Assembly (NCBI RefSeq): GCF_947493875.1
Contig: NZ_CANLSU010000001.1
Span: 496,001-560,000 of the forward strand
DNA: 64,000 bases
From: an uncultured Marinococcus sp.
Lineage (GTDB): Bacteria > Bacillota > Bacilli > Bacillales > Marinococcaceae
Direction of reading: 5' to 3'
Shown here in pieces: positions 27,432-36,130 of this stretch (position 1 is the first letter of the stretch; each line of letters begins with the position of its first letter). The position numbers and the translations under genes were made by a program. The notes under the pieces are model-generated. The model was not told the origin of the DNA. It searched no databases and worked only from the letters and a program-made list of their open reading frames with translations.

Positions 27432-28388
27432 ATGGAAGTTCATCATCTTGTACATCCACATACGTTAACGGCCTCGCTCTCAGAACCGAAAGTGATGGCG
27501 CTGGGGTACTTCGACGGGGTGCATCGCGGCCACGCCGAAGTGATTGAAAAGGCCCGGCAGACAGCAGAAGACAGGGGGCTGCCGCTCGCTGTTATGACCT
27601 TCCATCCGCACCCGAAGGTGGTACTCTCAAAGCAGACGGAAGAGGATATGTTCTATTTGACCCCGCTGGAGGAAAAACAGCGTATTCTCGAATCGCTCGG
27701 AGTGGAAAAGCTGTACATTGTGCGGTTTGACCAGGATTTTGCGTCCCTCGACCCTCAGGCTTTTGTGGATGCTTATATCATTGATCTCGGCGTAAAGCAC
27801 GCGGTGGCCGGATTTGATTTTTCGTACGGGAAATTCGGGCGCGGTACGATGGAGACGCTCCCGTATCATTCAAGGGACGCCTTTACATTTTCCACGGTAT
27901 CCCCGTATACCGAAGACGGAGAGAAGGTGAGCTCCACCTGGATCCGCCGGATGGTGGAGGAGGGGGAAATGGTCAAAGCCGCCCGTCTGCTCGGACGCTG
28001 GTATACATTCGAAGGTACTGTCGTCGAAGGGGAGAAACGCGGACGGACGATCGGTTTTCCAACGGCCAACATCCAGTCCGAAGAGCCGTACCTGCTTCCA
28101 AACGACGGCGTGTACGCCGTGCGCGCACTGATCGATGGCCGATGGTACCGCGGGATGTGCAATATTGGCTACAAGCCGACATTTCACGACGAACGGGACG
28201 GCCCGCCGGAAATTGAAGTTCATCTGTTTGAGTTCAATGGAGATATTTACGGTAAAACGGTCCGGATTGAGTGGCGGGACCGACTGCGCGGGGAAGTGAA
28301 ATTTCCTTCTCTCGATGCACTTGTTTCCCAGCTGCATGAGGACAAACGCTCCGCCGAGCAGGTGCTCCAGCAGGAAATCAGGGATTAA
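27432..28388 (+). CDS. ribF: Bifunctional riboflavin kinase/FAD synthetase
   Basis: RibF (RibC in B. subtilis, 318 residues here) converts riboflavin to FMN and FMN to FAD. The nucleotidyltransferase half has ALGYFDGVHRGH and the C-terminal flavokinase half has GEKRGRTIGFPTANI with the metal/ATP loop. I use ATG 27432, 6 bases after GGCAGGTG and matching family length (B. subtilis 316). The ATG at 27405 would add nine residues without family support. No FMN riboswitch is present here; none is expected for this gene. Confidence 0.96.
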   Translation: MEVHHLVHPHTLTASLSEPKVMALGYFDGVHRGHAEVIEKARQTAEDRGLPLAVMTFHPHPKVVLSKQTEEDMFYLTPLEEKQRILESLGVEKLYIVRFDQDFASLDPQAFVDAYIIDLGVKHAVAGFDFSYGKFGRGTMETLPYHSRDAFTFSTVSPYTEDGEKVSSTWIRRMVEEGEMVKAARLLGRWYTFEGTVVEGEKRGRTIGFPTANIQSEEPYLLPNDGVYAVRALIDGRWYRGMCNIGYKPTFHDERDGPPEIEVHLFEFNGDIYGKTVRIEWRDRLRGEVKFPSLDALVSQLHEDKRSAEQVLQQEIRD

Positions 28389-28401
28389 AACCTGTTTTTC
28401 C

Positions 28402-28430
28402 TTGCGTTTTTCCTGTTCAAAAGGTAAGAT
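28402..28430 (+). promoter_or_regulatory. Sigma-A-type promoter for rpsO
   Basis: TTGCGT (28402-28407) and TAAGAT (28425-28430) are separated by 17 bases, leaving a leader of roughly 90 bases before rpsO. Confidence 0.6.
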
Positions 28431-28446
28431 GGTTGATGTATGGAAA

Positions 28447-28512
28447 CTACTTCTTGGCTTGCACGCGCCTCCTGCGGCTTGCGAGGAAATAGTTGAAACA
28501 AAATAACAAAAG
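28447..28512 (+). promoter_or_regulatory. rpsO leader RNA, candidate S15 autoregulatory element
   Basis: The segment AACTACTTCTT near 28445 can pair (one mismatch, wobbles) with GAGGAAATAGTT near 28485-28496, enclosing a GC-rich region that can form a second helix. S15 represses its own synthesis through a leader RNA in Geobacillus and other Bacilli. The location and size fit, but I have not matched it to a known S15-leader consensus. Confidence 0.4.
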
Positions 28513-28524
28513 GAGGTCGACTGA

Positions 28525-28794
28525 ATGGCTTTAACACCAGAGCGTAAATCAGAGTTGATCGAAGAGTACAAAACACATGAAGGCGACACCGGTTCCCCGG
28601 AAGTACAGATCGCTATTTTAACGGAGCAGATCGTTTCGTTGAACGGACACCTGCGTGAGCATAAAAAGGACCACCATTCCCGCCGCGGGCTTTTGAAAAT
28701 GGTTGGTAAGCGCCGTAACCTGTTAACGTACGTTCGTAATCAGGATATCACGCGTTACCGCGACATCATTAATAAACTCGGCTTGCGCCGTTAA
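28525..28794 (+). CDS. rpsO: 30S ribosomal protein S15
   Basis: S15 (89 residues, the standard length) binds the 16S three-way junction early in 30S assembly. The sequence [36 protein letters not shown] followed by [12 protein letters not shown]-like [23 protein letters not shown] is canonical. AAAGGAGGTCGACTGA precedes the ATG. A strong terminator lies between it and pnp. Confidence 0.98.
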   Translation: MALTPERKSELIEEYKTHEGDTGSPEVQIAILTEQIVSLNGHLREHKKDHHSRRGLLKMVGKRRNLLTYVRNQDITRYRDIINKLGLRR

Positions 28795-28806
28795 GAAGTA
28801 CTGGGA

Positions 28807-28830
28807 AGCGGGAGGTATCTCCCGCTTTTT
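28807..28830 (+). terminator. Intrinsic terminator after rpsO
   Basis: AGCGGGAG (28807-28814) and CTCCCGCT (28819-28826) form an 8-bp stem with a GTAT loop and a TTTTT tail. Confidence 0.9.
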
Positions 28831-28869
28831 CTCTTACCTAAAAACAATTATGTGCATAACGTATGCGGC

Positions 28870-28950
28870 TGTGCGGTATGAATTGACCCCTTACGCACAT
28901 CTCACAAGCTTAGCGCGTAAGCAGCGGGACTTCCGCGCTAAGCTTGTGCG
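28870..28950 (+). promoter_or_regulatory. Long stem-loop in the pnp leader
   Basis: A perfect 15-bp stem joins 28903-28917 (CACAAGCTTAGCGCG) to 28934-28948, with AAG/CTT able to continue the helix inside the 16-base loop. CGCACA at 28894-28899 can pair either with TGTGCG at 28870-28875 or with TGTGCG at 28945-28950, so two alternative folds exist. No T-tract follows, so it is not a terminator. In enterobacteria the pnp leader forms a long duplex cut by RNase III for autoregulation; a parallel here is inference. Confidence 0.55.
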
Positions 28951-29018
28951 CACGAAAGGGTTTCCAGCCAGCAGGAAGTACCGGCGGGATGGAGCATTTA
29001 TACCCGGATAGGCAGGCG

Positions 29019-29044
29019 TATACGTGAAAAAACGTATAGGAGGT
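29019..29044 (+). promoter_or_regulatory. Small hairpin abutting the pnp ribosome site
   Basis: TATACGT (29019-29025) pairs with ACGTATA (29032-29038) around GAAAAA, and the AGGAGGT ribosome site begins at the last base of the right arm. The TTG start at 29053 is 8 bases beyond. Such placement could limit or shield initiation. Confidence 0.45.
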
Positions 29045-29052
29045 CCTGAAAT

Positions 29053-31155
29053 TTGGAACAAGAAAAGAAAACCTACTCAATTGAATGGGCGGGGCAGACG
29101 CTGACCGTCGAAACAGGCCACATAGCAAAACAGGCCAACGGAGCGGTCATGATCCGCTACGGAGACACCGTCGTACTTTCCACCGTGACGGCTTCAAAGG
29201 AACCAAAGGATCTTCCGTTCTTCCCGCTTACGGTAAATTACGAAGAGCGGCTGTATGCGGCAGGGAAAATTCCCGGCGGCTTTATTAAGCGCGAAGGACG
29301 CCCGAGCGAAACGGCGGTTTTAACGAGTCGTCTGATTGACCGGCCGATCCGCCCGCTTTTCCCGGACGGCTTCCGTAACGATGTGCAGGTAATCAACATG
29401 GTGATGAGCGTGGACCAGTCCGCTTCTCCGGAAATTGCGGCCATGGTCGGCTCCTCGCTTGCTCTCTCCCTGTCGGATATTCCGTTTTACGGCCCGGTTT
29501 CAGGTGCCGTTATTGGACGGGTCGACGGCGAGTTTGTCGTCAATCCGTCGGAATCCGAAGCGGCGAGAAGCGACATTGAACTGACGGTTGCCGGCACGAA
29601 AAACGCCATAAACATGGTGGAGGCCGGAGCGGACGAAGTGCCGGAGGAAACAATGCTTGAAGGCATTATGTTCGGCCACGAAGAAATCAAGCGCCTGGTG
29701 GAATTCCAAGAAGGTATTATCAGTGAGCTTGGCCGGGAGAAAATGGAAGTACAGCTGTCCCAGACGGACAAAGACCTCGAGGAAACGATCAGAAGCGAGT
29801 TCCAGGACTCCGTAAAAGAAGCGGTAATGGTCAACGATAAAAAAGAGCGCGACGTGGCTATTCAGGAGCTGAAAACGCAGATCTCCGAGCCATATGAAGA
29901 AGAAGAGCAGCATAGCGAGGTAAAGGACATCTTTGAAAAACTTGTCAAAGCAGAGTTCCGCCGCCTGATCACCGAGGAGCATATCCGTCCGGACGGACGC
30001 GGTCCGGACGACATCCGCCAGCTGACATCCGAGGTGGACATTCTGCCGCGCACGCACGGCTCCGGTTTGTTTACCCGCGGCCAGACGCAGGCGCTAAGCA
30101 TCTGCACGCTCGGCGCTCTCGGAGAAGTTCAGATCATCGACGGCCTCGGCACCGAAACGTCGAAGCGGTTTTTGCATCACTATAACTTCCCGAACTTCAG
30201 TGTCGGGGAAACCGGTCCGATCCGCGGACCGGGCCGGCGCGAAATCGGGCACGGCGCTCTCGGCGAACGCGCCCTGGAAAAGGTCGTTCCATCCGAAGAG
30301 GAGTTCCCGTATACGATCCGCCTGGTATCTGAAGTGCTTGAATCCAACGGCTCCACCTCCCAGGCAAGCATCTGCGCGAGCACGCTTGCCATGATGGACG
30401 CCGGTGTGCCGATCAAGTCACCGGTGGCCGGTATTGCGATGGGGCTTGTAAAAGAAGGCGATGACCTGGCTGTGTTAACCGACATTCAGGGCATGGAAGA
30501 CGCCCTTGGCGACATGGACTTTAAAGTAGCCGGAACGGCAGACGGCGTAACGGCACTGCAAATGGACATTAAGCTGGCGGGTATTGACCGCGAAGTGCTC
30601 GAATTTGCTCTCAAACGGGCAAAGGTGGCACGCATGAAGGTACTCGAAAACATGCTCGCTACGATCAGCGAGACACGCGGCGAGCTTTCCCCGTACGCTC
30701 CGAAAATCATGTCCATGCATATCAAGCCGGATAAAATCCGTGATGTAATCGGCCCGAGCGGGAAAACGATCAATCAGATCATCGAGGATACCGGCGTGAA
30801 AATTGATATCGAGCAGGACGGCACTGTCTTTATTTCCTCGACCGAGCAGGAGAAGAACGAGGAAGCGAAAAAAATCATTGAAGATTTAATTCGTGAAGTA
30901 GAGCCGGGCGAGACGTATTTAGGAAAGGTCAAACGTGTCGAGAAATTTGGCGCCTTCGTGGAGCTGTTTAAAGGAAAAGAAGGCCTCGTCCATATTTCCC
31001 AGCTGAACCACGAGCGCGTAAACAAAGTGGAAGATGTGGTCTCCATCGGGGACGAAGTCATGGTTAAAGTAACAGAAATAGACAATCAGGGACGGATTAA
31101 CCTATCGAGAAAAGCGTTGCTTGCAAAAGAAAGCTCCGACACCTCTTCTCAGTAA
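29053..31155 (+). CDS. pnp: Polynucleotide phosphorylase
   Basis: PNPase (700 residues) is the phosphorolytic 3'-5' exoribonuclease of RNA turnover. Two RNase PH domains are separated by an alpha-helical linker. The active second domain has [37 protein letters not shown] and [11 protein letters not shown] ([23 protein letters not shown]) and S1 ([33 protein letters not shown]) domains end the protein. Start is TTG 29053 with AGGAGGTCC upstream. Other RNA-decay genes (rny, rnjB, hfq) lie in this same window. Confidence 0.98.
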   Translation: MEQEKKTYSIEWAGQTLTVETGHIAKQANGAVMIRYGDTVVLSTVTASKEPKDLPFFPLTVNYEERLYAAGKIPGGFIKREGRPSETAVLTSRLIDRPIRPLFPDGFRNDVQVINMVMSVDQSASPEIAAMVGSSLALSLSDIPFYGPVSGAVIGRVDGEFVVNPSESEAARSDIELTVAGTKNAINMVEAGADEVPEETMLEGIMFGHEEIKRLVEFQEGIISELGREKMEVQLSQTDKDLEETIRSEFQDSVKEAVMVNDKKERDVAIQELKTQISEPYEEEEQHSEVKDIFEKLVKAEFRRLITEEHIRPDGRGPDDIRQLTSEVDILPRTHGSGLFTRGQTQALSICTLGALGEVQIIDGLGTETSKRFLHHYNFPNFSVGETGPIRGPGRREIGHGALGERALEKVVPSEEEFPYTIRLVSEVLESNGSTSQASICASTLAMMDAGVPIKSPVAGIAMGLVKEGDDLAVLTDIQGMEDALGDMDFKVAGTADGVTALQMDIKLAGIDREVLEFALKRAKVARMKVLENMLATISETRGELSPYAPKIMSMHIKPDKIRDVIGPSGKTINQIIEDTGVKIDIEQDGTVFISSTEQEKNEEAKKIIEDLIREVEPGETYLGKVKRVEKFGAFVELFKGKEGLVHISQLNHERVNKVEDVVSIGDEVMVKVTEIDNQGRINLSRKALLAKESSDTSSQ

Positions 31156-31174
31156 TCCAGCTATAGATCAGCAG

Positions 31175-31202
31175 GGACTTGGATTTCCAGGTCCTTTTTT
31201 TT
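31175..31202 (+). terminator. Intrinsic terminator after pnp
   Basis: GGACTTGG (31175-31182) pairs with CCAGGTCC (31187-31194) with one G-U, loop ATTT, followed by eight T. Confidence 0.88.
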
Positions 31203-31240
31203 ATAAATTTAGAGAGAATAAAAGAAGGAGGTCCAGGCAG

Positions 31241-32518
31241 ATGGCGGAAACAAAGTATCTTTCAAACGGGGTAAGGCTGGTCTCAGAGCAGATTCCGCAC
31301 GTGCGCTCGGTCTCGCTCGGCCTGTGGATAGACGCAGGGTCGAGGCAGGAGCGGGCAGAGGAAAATGGAATGGCTCATTTTATTGAACATATGCTGTTTA
31401 AAGGCACCTCCCAACGGAGCGCGGCAGACATTGCCGGCTATTTTGACCGTATCGGCGGGGAAATGGAAGCTTTTACGGCGAAGGATACCACCTGCCTTCA
31501 GGCAACCGTGCTTGATGAACATGCGGAGCAGACAGCCGAAGTGTTTGCCGATATGTTCTTTCATTCCCGCTTTGATCCCGAGGATGTGGAAAAAGAACGG
31601 AATGTGATTCTGGAGGAAATTAGCATGGTGGAGGACACCCCGGATGACATCATTCACGATATGCTCTGGCAGGCGTCCTACGGCACCCATCCGCTGGCCC
31701 GGCCGATTCTCGGCACGAGGGAGGTGCTGCGTGAAATAACCCGGGAGCGTCTGCTCGATTTTTTTCATGACCATTATACGCCGGAGCGAATTGTTATTTC
31801 GGCTGCCGGTCATGTGAGCGAAGAGCTGCTTGCCTGCCTTGAACGTTTATTTGCCGGCTGGGGGCACGGGCGCCGGGCGGAAAACCGGGAGGAGCGGGCC
31901 GTGTTCGTTCCGGGAAGAGAAGTGAAGCACAGGGAAACCGAACAGGCTCATCTGTGTCTTGGTTTCCCGGGCGTTTCGCGTTTTCATGACCATTACTTTG
32001 CGGAAGTGCTCTGGAACAACCTGCTCGGCGGTTCCATGAGCAGCCGCCTGTTTCAGGAAGTCCGGGAGGACCGGGGCCTGGCGTATTCCATCTTTTCTTC
32101 GTTTGAAGCCTTTGAATGTACTGGCTTTCATACGATTTACAGTGCGGCAGCCCCGGAGCGGGTCGGGGAGCTGCTTGAGACCATCGATGGGCTGTTTGAA
32201 CGTTTATCCGCTGGAAATATCAAAGAAGTGGAGATTGACAACCACCGGTCGCAGCTGAAATCAGCTTTTGTGCTCGGGCTGGAATCGTCAGCGGCCCGCA
32301 TGGCCCGGAACGCAAGAAACGAAATGCTGTTCGGCCGGCACCCCGGCATTGATGAAACCCTGGACAGGCTTGGCAGTGTACAGCTCGACCAAGTCGTGGA
32401 ACGGGGGCTTGTGATGATGCAGACGCCGCCGAGTGCATCGCTCATCCAGCCAAACGGCCATGTGCCGGAGCTATTAAAGAAAAACAGCTCCAATTTCAGC
32501 GTGAGCATTGAAGAATAA
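31241..32518 (+). CDS. mlpA: M16-family zinc peptidase (MlpA/YmxG-like)
   Basis: This 425-residue protein is a pitrilysin/processing-peptidase-like M16 enzyme, related to B. subtilis MlpA. The inverted zinc motif HFIEH (in MAHFIEHMLFKGT) and the downstream glutamate (EDVEKERNVILEEI) are present, so it should be catalytic. A second inactive M16 half (LGFPGVSRFHDHYFAEVLWNNLLGGSMSSRLFQEVRE) follows. ATG 31241 is preceded by AGGAGGTCC. In B. subtilis ylxY lies between pnp and this gene; it is absent here. Confidence 0.93.
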   Translation: MAETKYLSNGVRLVSEQIPHVRSVSLGLWIDAGSRQERAEENGMAHFIEHMLFKGTSQRSAADIAGYFDRIGGEMEAFTAKDTTCLQATVLDEHAEQTAEVFADMFFHSRFDPEDVEKERNVILEEISMVEDTPDDIIHDMLWQASYGTHPLARPILGTREVLREITRERLLDFFHDHYTPERIVISAAGHVSEELLACLERLFAGWGHGRRAENREERAVFVPGREVKHRETEQAHLCLGFPGVSRFHDHYFAEVLWNNLLGGSMSSRLFQEVREDRGLAYSIFSSFEAFECTGFHTIYSAAAPERVGELLETIDGLFERLSAGNIKEVEIDNHRSQLKSAFVLGLESSAARMARNARNEMLFGRHPGIDETLDRLGSVQLDQVVERGLVMMQTPPSASLIQPNGHVPELLKKNSSNFSVSIEE

Positions 32519-32616
32519 GCCAGAATTGTCCTTTTCAGCGCTGACAAGTGTGGTAAAATAAAGCAAAGTTTGTTTTAATAAATGTGAAATGGATGAACCA
32601 GAAAGGGAGAATAAAC

Positions 32617-33663
32617 ATGTCCAACGAAACATATAAAGTAGCGGTCGTCGGCGCAACCGGCGCCGTCGGCCAGCAGATGCTGAAAACCCTGGAAGATAAA
32701 AACTTTCCCGTCGGAGAGCTGAAATTATTATCTTCAAGCCGCTCCGCCGGTAAAAAAATGACGTTCAAGGGCCAGGAATACACGCTGGAGGAAGCAAAGC
32801 CGGAATCGTTTGAAGGTGTTCAGATTGCCTTGTTTTCCGCCGGGGGCTCCATATCCAAAGCGCTGGCTCCGGAAGCGGTTAAACGGGGGGCGATTGTCGT
32901 GGACAATACAAGCGCCTACCGCATGGATCCCGACACCCCGCTTGTTGTGCCGGAAGTAAATGAAGAGGATCTGCACAAACACAACGGCATTATCGCCAAT
33001 CCGAACTGCTCGACAATTCAGATGGCGGTGGCCCTCGAGCCGATCCGGCAGAAATACGGACTGAAAAAAGTAATTGTTTCCACGTATCAGGCAGTATCTG
33101 GTGCCGGACTTGAAGCGGTGGATGAAATGAACACCCAGTCGACGGCAGTACTGAACGGTGAAGAAGCAGAAGCTAATCTTATGCCGGTCAGCGGCGACAA
33201 AAAGCACTACCAGATCGCCTTCAATGCAATCCCGCAGATCGATAAATTCCAGGATAACGGCTATACGTTCGAAGAAATGAAAATGATCAATGAAACGAAA
33301 AAAATTCTCCATATGGACGATCTCCCGGTAGCGGCAACGTGCGTGCGTCTCCCGGTTGCCACCGGCCATTCGGAGTCAGTGTATATTGAAACAGAGACCG
33401 GCAATCCCGATGTCAAAGAGCTGCAGCAGACGCTGTCCGATGGCGACGGCATCACTCTTCAGGACGACCCGTCCGACCAGGTGTATCCGATGGCTGTTAA
33501 CAGCGTCGGCCTGCCGGATGTATTTGTCGGCCGTATCCGCCGCGATCTTGACCGCGAAAATGCGTATCATTTCTGGGTCGTATCGGATAATCTTCTAAAA
33601 GGTGCTGCATATAACTCGGTACAGATTGCCGAAAGCCTGATCCGCCTTAATCTGATCAAATAA
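32617..33663 (+). CDS. asd: Aspartate-semialdehyde dehydrogenase
   Basis: Asd (348 residues) reduces aspartyl-phosphate to aspartate semialdehyde with NADPH, the branch point to lysine/DAP and threonine/methionine. The nucleotide loop [13 protein letters not shown], the catalytic cysteine in [13 protein letters not shown] and the substrate-binding [11 protein letters not shown] are visible. ATG 32617 follows AAGGGAGAATAAAC. It heads asd-dapG-dapA. The dipicolinate synthase genes that precede asd in B. subtilis are not here. Confidence 0.97.
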   Translation: MSNETYKVAVVGATGAVGQQMLKTLEDKNFPVGELKLLSSSRSAGKKMTFKGQEYTLEEAKPESFEGVQIALFSAGGSISKALAPEAVKRGAIVVDNTSAYRMDPDTPLVVPEVNEEDLHKHNGIIANPNCSTIQMAVALEPIRQKYGLKKVIVSTYQAVSGAGLEAVDEMNTQSTAVLNGEEAEANLMPVSGDKKHYQIAFNAIPQIDKFQDNGYTFEEMKMINETKKILHMDDLPVAATCVRLPVATGHSESVYIETETGNPDVKELQQTLSDGDGITLQDDPSDQVYPMAVNSVGLPDVFVGRIRRDLDRENAYHFWVVSDNLLKGAAYNSVQIAESLIRLNLIK

Positions 33664-33683
33664 CCTGTGAGGGAGCCAAACCG

Positions 33684-34928
33684 ATGAATATAATCGTTCA
33701 AAAATTTGGCGGCACGTCTGTAAAAACGAAGGAACTGCGTGAGCAGGCCGCCGGCCATATCGAAGACGCGGTGCGTGAGGGCTATAAGGTGGTGGTCGTC
33801 GTTTCCGCCATGGGCCGGAGCGGGGACCCCTACGCCACCGACACCCTTCTCAGCCTCATTGATGAAAGCGCTCCGGGAGAGGGCGGAGCCGAACGCGACC
33901 TGTTGGTATCGTGCGGCGAAACCATATCCGCTGTGGTGTTTACGGAGCTTCTGCGCTCGAAGCAGCTGAAGGCGGCTGCCTTAAACGGAGCACAGGCCGG
34001 GTTTATTACCGACAGCAATCACGGCAACGCCAAAATCATTGATATGCGCACGGAAAAAGTGGAAGAACTGCTTGCCACCCACGACGCTGTTGTCGTTACA
34101 GGTTTTCAGGGCGTCAGCGAGGACGGGATGATTACAACGCTCGGGCGCGGCGGCAGCGACACGTCGGCAACTGCGCTCGGCACGGCCCTGAAGGCGGAGT
34201 GGGTGGATATTTTCACCGACGTCGAAGGCATGATGACGGCAGATCCCCGCGTGGTGGAAGACGCGAGGCTGCTTTCCACCGTCACCTATCAGGAAATCTG
34301 CAATATGGCGTACCAGGGGGCGAAGGTTATCCACCCCCGGGCGGTTGAAATTGCGATGCAGGGCAAAGTGCCGATCCGTATCCGGTCGACGTCGACCAAA
34401 GAGCCAGGCACGCTGATTACGTCCATGCTCGGAGGGGCTCCGGGCCGGGAGGTGGCTGAACGCCTGATTACCGGCATTGCCCACATTCCGTCGCTTACTC
34501 AGATCAGCGTCTTGGCGGATGCAAAGCAGGCCGGGGATATGCATGCCCGCGTGTTTCAGCGGATGGAAAATCTCGGATTGAGTGTGGACTTTATTAACAT
34601 CGGGCTTGAAAGCGCCGTGTTCACCGTCCCGGACCCGCATGCAAAAATAGCGGTCGATGCCCTTGAAGAAGACGGCTGGAGCATTTCGGCGGTGCCTCAC
34701 TGCGCCAAAGTCAGCGTTGTTGGCGCCGGTATGACCGGTGTGCCGGGTGTTGCTTCTAAAATTGTTACCGCGCTGTCAGAAGCCGGGGTGCCGATTTTAC
34801 AATCGGCGGATTCGCATACGACCATCTGGGCACTTGTGCGTGAACAGGATACAGACAAAGCTGTCTCCGCCCTTCACCGCGTATTTGATCTCGGACGTGC
34901 CGGTGTACGTCCCCCATCTGTTTCCTAG
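33684..34928 (+). CDS. dapG: Aspartokinase I (DAP-sensitive type)
   Basis: DapG (414 residues) phosphorylates aspartate in the first step of the aspartate pathway. The catalytic domain starts VQKFGGTSVKTKELR, with GRGGSDTSATAL and the ADPRVVEDA loop. Two ACT domains follow (about 265-400), where regulation by meso-diaminopimelate is known in the B. subtilis enzyme. Overall identity to B. subtilis DapG is high through LPILQSADSHTTIW-like VPILQSADSHTTIW. It is 20 bases after asd. Confidence 0.96.
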   Translation: MNIIVQKFGGTSVKTKELREQAAGHIEDAVREGYKVVVVVSAMGRSGDPYATDTLLSLIDESAPGEGGAERDLLVSCGETISAVVFTELLRSKQLKAAALNGAQAGFITDSNHGNAKIIDMRTEKVEELLATHDAVVVTGFQGVSEDGMITTLGRGGSDTSATALGTALKAEWVDIFTDVEGMMTADPRVVEDARLLSTVTYQEICNMAYQGAKVIHPRAVEIAMQGKVPIRIRSTSTKEPGTLITSMLGGAPGREVAERLITGIAHIPSLTQISVLADAKQAGDMHARVFQRMENLGLSVDFINIGLESAVFTVPDPHAKIAVDALEEDGWSISAVPHCAKVSVVGAGMTGVPGVASKIVTALSEAGVPILQSADSHTTIWALVREQDTDKAVSALHRVFDLGRAGVRPPSVS

Positions 34929-34992
34929 TAAGCTGCAGAGGCTCATCACGATTCGCACCGATTCCCTGCAGATGAGAGAAAGGAGCCGACCT

Positions 34993-35865
34993 ATGGCTTT
35001 TGGACAGTTACTTACAGCAATGGTTACACCTTTTCATGAAAATGGCGACATTCACTGGGAGCAAGTCGAGCAGCTGACGGAGCATTTGATTGCGACAAAA
35101 AGCGACGGTGTCGTTGTAGCCGGCACCACCGGAGAATCCCCGACACTCAGCAGTGAAGAGAAGCTTCAGCTGTTCCGCCGGGTAAAAGACATTGCCGGCA
35201 GCCGGATGGATGTGATCGGCGGCGTCGGTACGAACAACACGGCGTACTCCGCCGACCTGGCGAACGAAGCGACAAAGATCGGGATTGACGGCTTAATGGC
35301 AGTAACACCGTACTACAACAAGCCGAACCAGGAAGGCATGTATCAGCATTTTCAGCGGATTGCCGCAGCCACGACGCTGCCCCTGATGATTTATAATATT
35401 CCGGGGCGCTGCATCGTTAACCTGCTGCCGGAAACGCTGCTTAGGCTTGCGGAGGTTTCCAATATTACCTCGGTGAAAGAGGCGTGCGGAAACCTTGATC
35501 AGATCTCGCACTTTCTGTCTTCTGCGCCGAAGGATTTCCAGCTGTTCAGCGGCGATGATTCGCTGACGCTCCCGACGCTTTCGGTTGGCGGCGACGGCGT
35601 GGTCTCTGTGGCGGCGCACATTGCCGGGGAGGATCTGCAGCAGATGATGACGGATTTCTTTTCCGGACGCGTGCAGCGGGCGGCAGAAGCGCACCGGGCG
35701 CTTCTGCCGAAGATGCGGGCCTGCTTTATGGCTCCGAACCCGTCTCCGGTAAAGGCGATGCTTGAACAGATGGGCATTACCGGCCGCTATACCCGGCTCC
35801 CGCTCGTGCCGCTGACGGATGCCGAAATCCGCCAGCTTGAGCAGTGGTTTACCGCTGCTTCCTAA
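34993..35865 (+). CDS. dapA: 4-hydroxy-tetrahydrodipicolinate synthase
   Basis: DapA (290 residues) condenses pyruvate with aspartate semialdehyde toward DAP and lysine. The family patterns are VVAGTTGESPTLSSEEK, the tyrosine in MAVTPYYNKPNQEG and the Schiff-base lysine in TSVKEACGN, where most homologues read KEATG or KEASG. ATG 34993 follows GAGAAAGGAGCC and gives the usual length; the upstream in-frame region overlaps dapG in another frame and is not coding for this protein. A hairpin terminator follows. Confidence 0.97.
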   Translation: MAFGQLLTAMVTPFHENGDIHWEQVEQLTEHLIATKSDGVVVAGTTGESPTLSSEEKLQLFRRVKDIAGSRMDVIGGVGTNNTAYSADLANEATKIGIDGLMAVTPYYNKPNQEGMYQHFQRIAAATTLPLMIYNIPGRCIVNLLPETLLRLAEVSNITSVKEACGNLDQISHFLSSAPKDFQLFSGDDSLTLPTLSVGGDGVVSVAAHIAGEDLQQMMTDFFSGRVQRAAEAHRALLPKMRACFMAPNPSPVKAMLEQMGITGRYTRLPLVPLTDAEIRQLEQWFTAAS

Positions 35866-35880
35866 GGATTATTTTCATCA

Positions 35881-35917
35881 GGACACCGCCAGCCCCGCTG
35901 ACGGTGTCCCGTTTTAT
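35881..35917 (+). terminator. Terminator after dapA
   Basis: GGACACCGCCAGC (35881-35893) pairs with GCTGACGGTGTCC (35897-35909), one mismatch, followed by CGTTTTATAT. Confidence 0.75.
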
Positions 35918-35988
35918 ATACATACAATCCAGAAAAAAGAAATTGCCGGTGCGAGGCCGCGCAAAATGCCTGGTCTCAATAGTTTCTC

Positions 35989-36018
35989 TTGTATTTCAAA
36001 AACCGCCTGGGTTATACT
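35989..36018 (+). promoter_or_regulatory. Probable promoter for rnjB
   Basis: TTGTAT (35989-35994) and TATACT (36013-36018), 18-base spacing, lie about 110 bases before the rnjB start. The rest of the 265-base gap after dapA holds only the dapA terminator and no ORF I trust. Confidence 0.5.
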
Positions 36019-36130
36019 GAGTATAAGTGATTTGTGCGGAAACCATTCACTCAAAGGGAAAAATGTTTCTTTTTGGGGCCGTAAATCGACGTCAGCAATA
36101 ATTCATTTTTAAATTAGGAGGAAATATACT

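Noticed and set aside
28918-28950. The long pnp-leader hairpin as a terminator
   Set aside because: The right arm is followed by CGCACGAAAGGG, with no T-tract.
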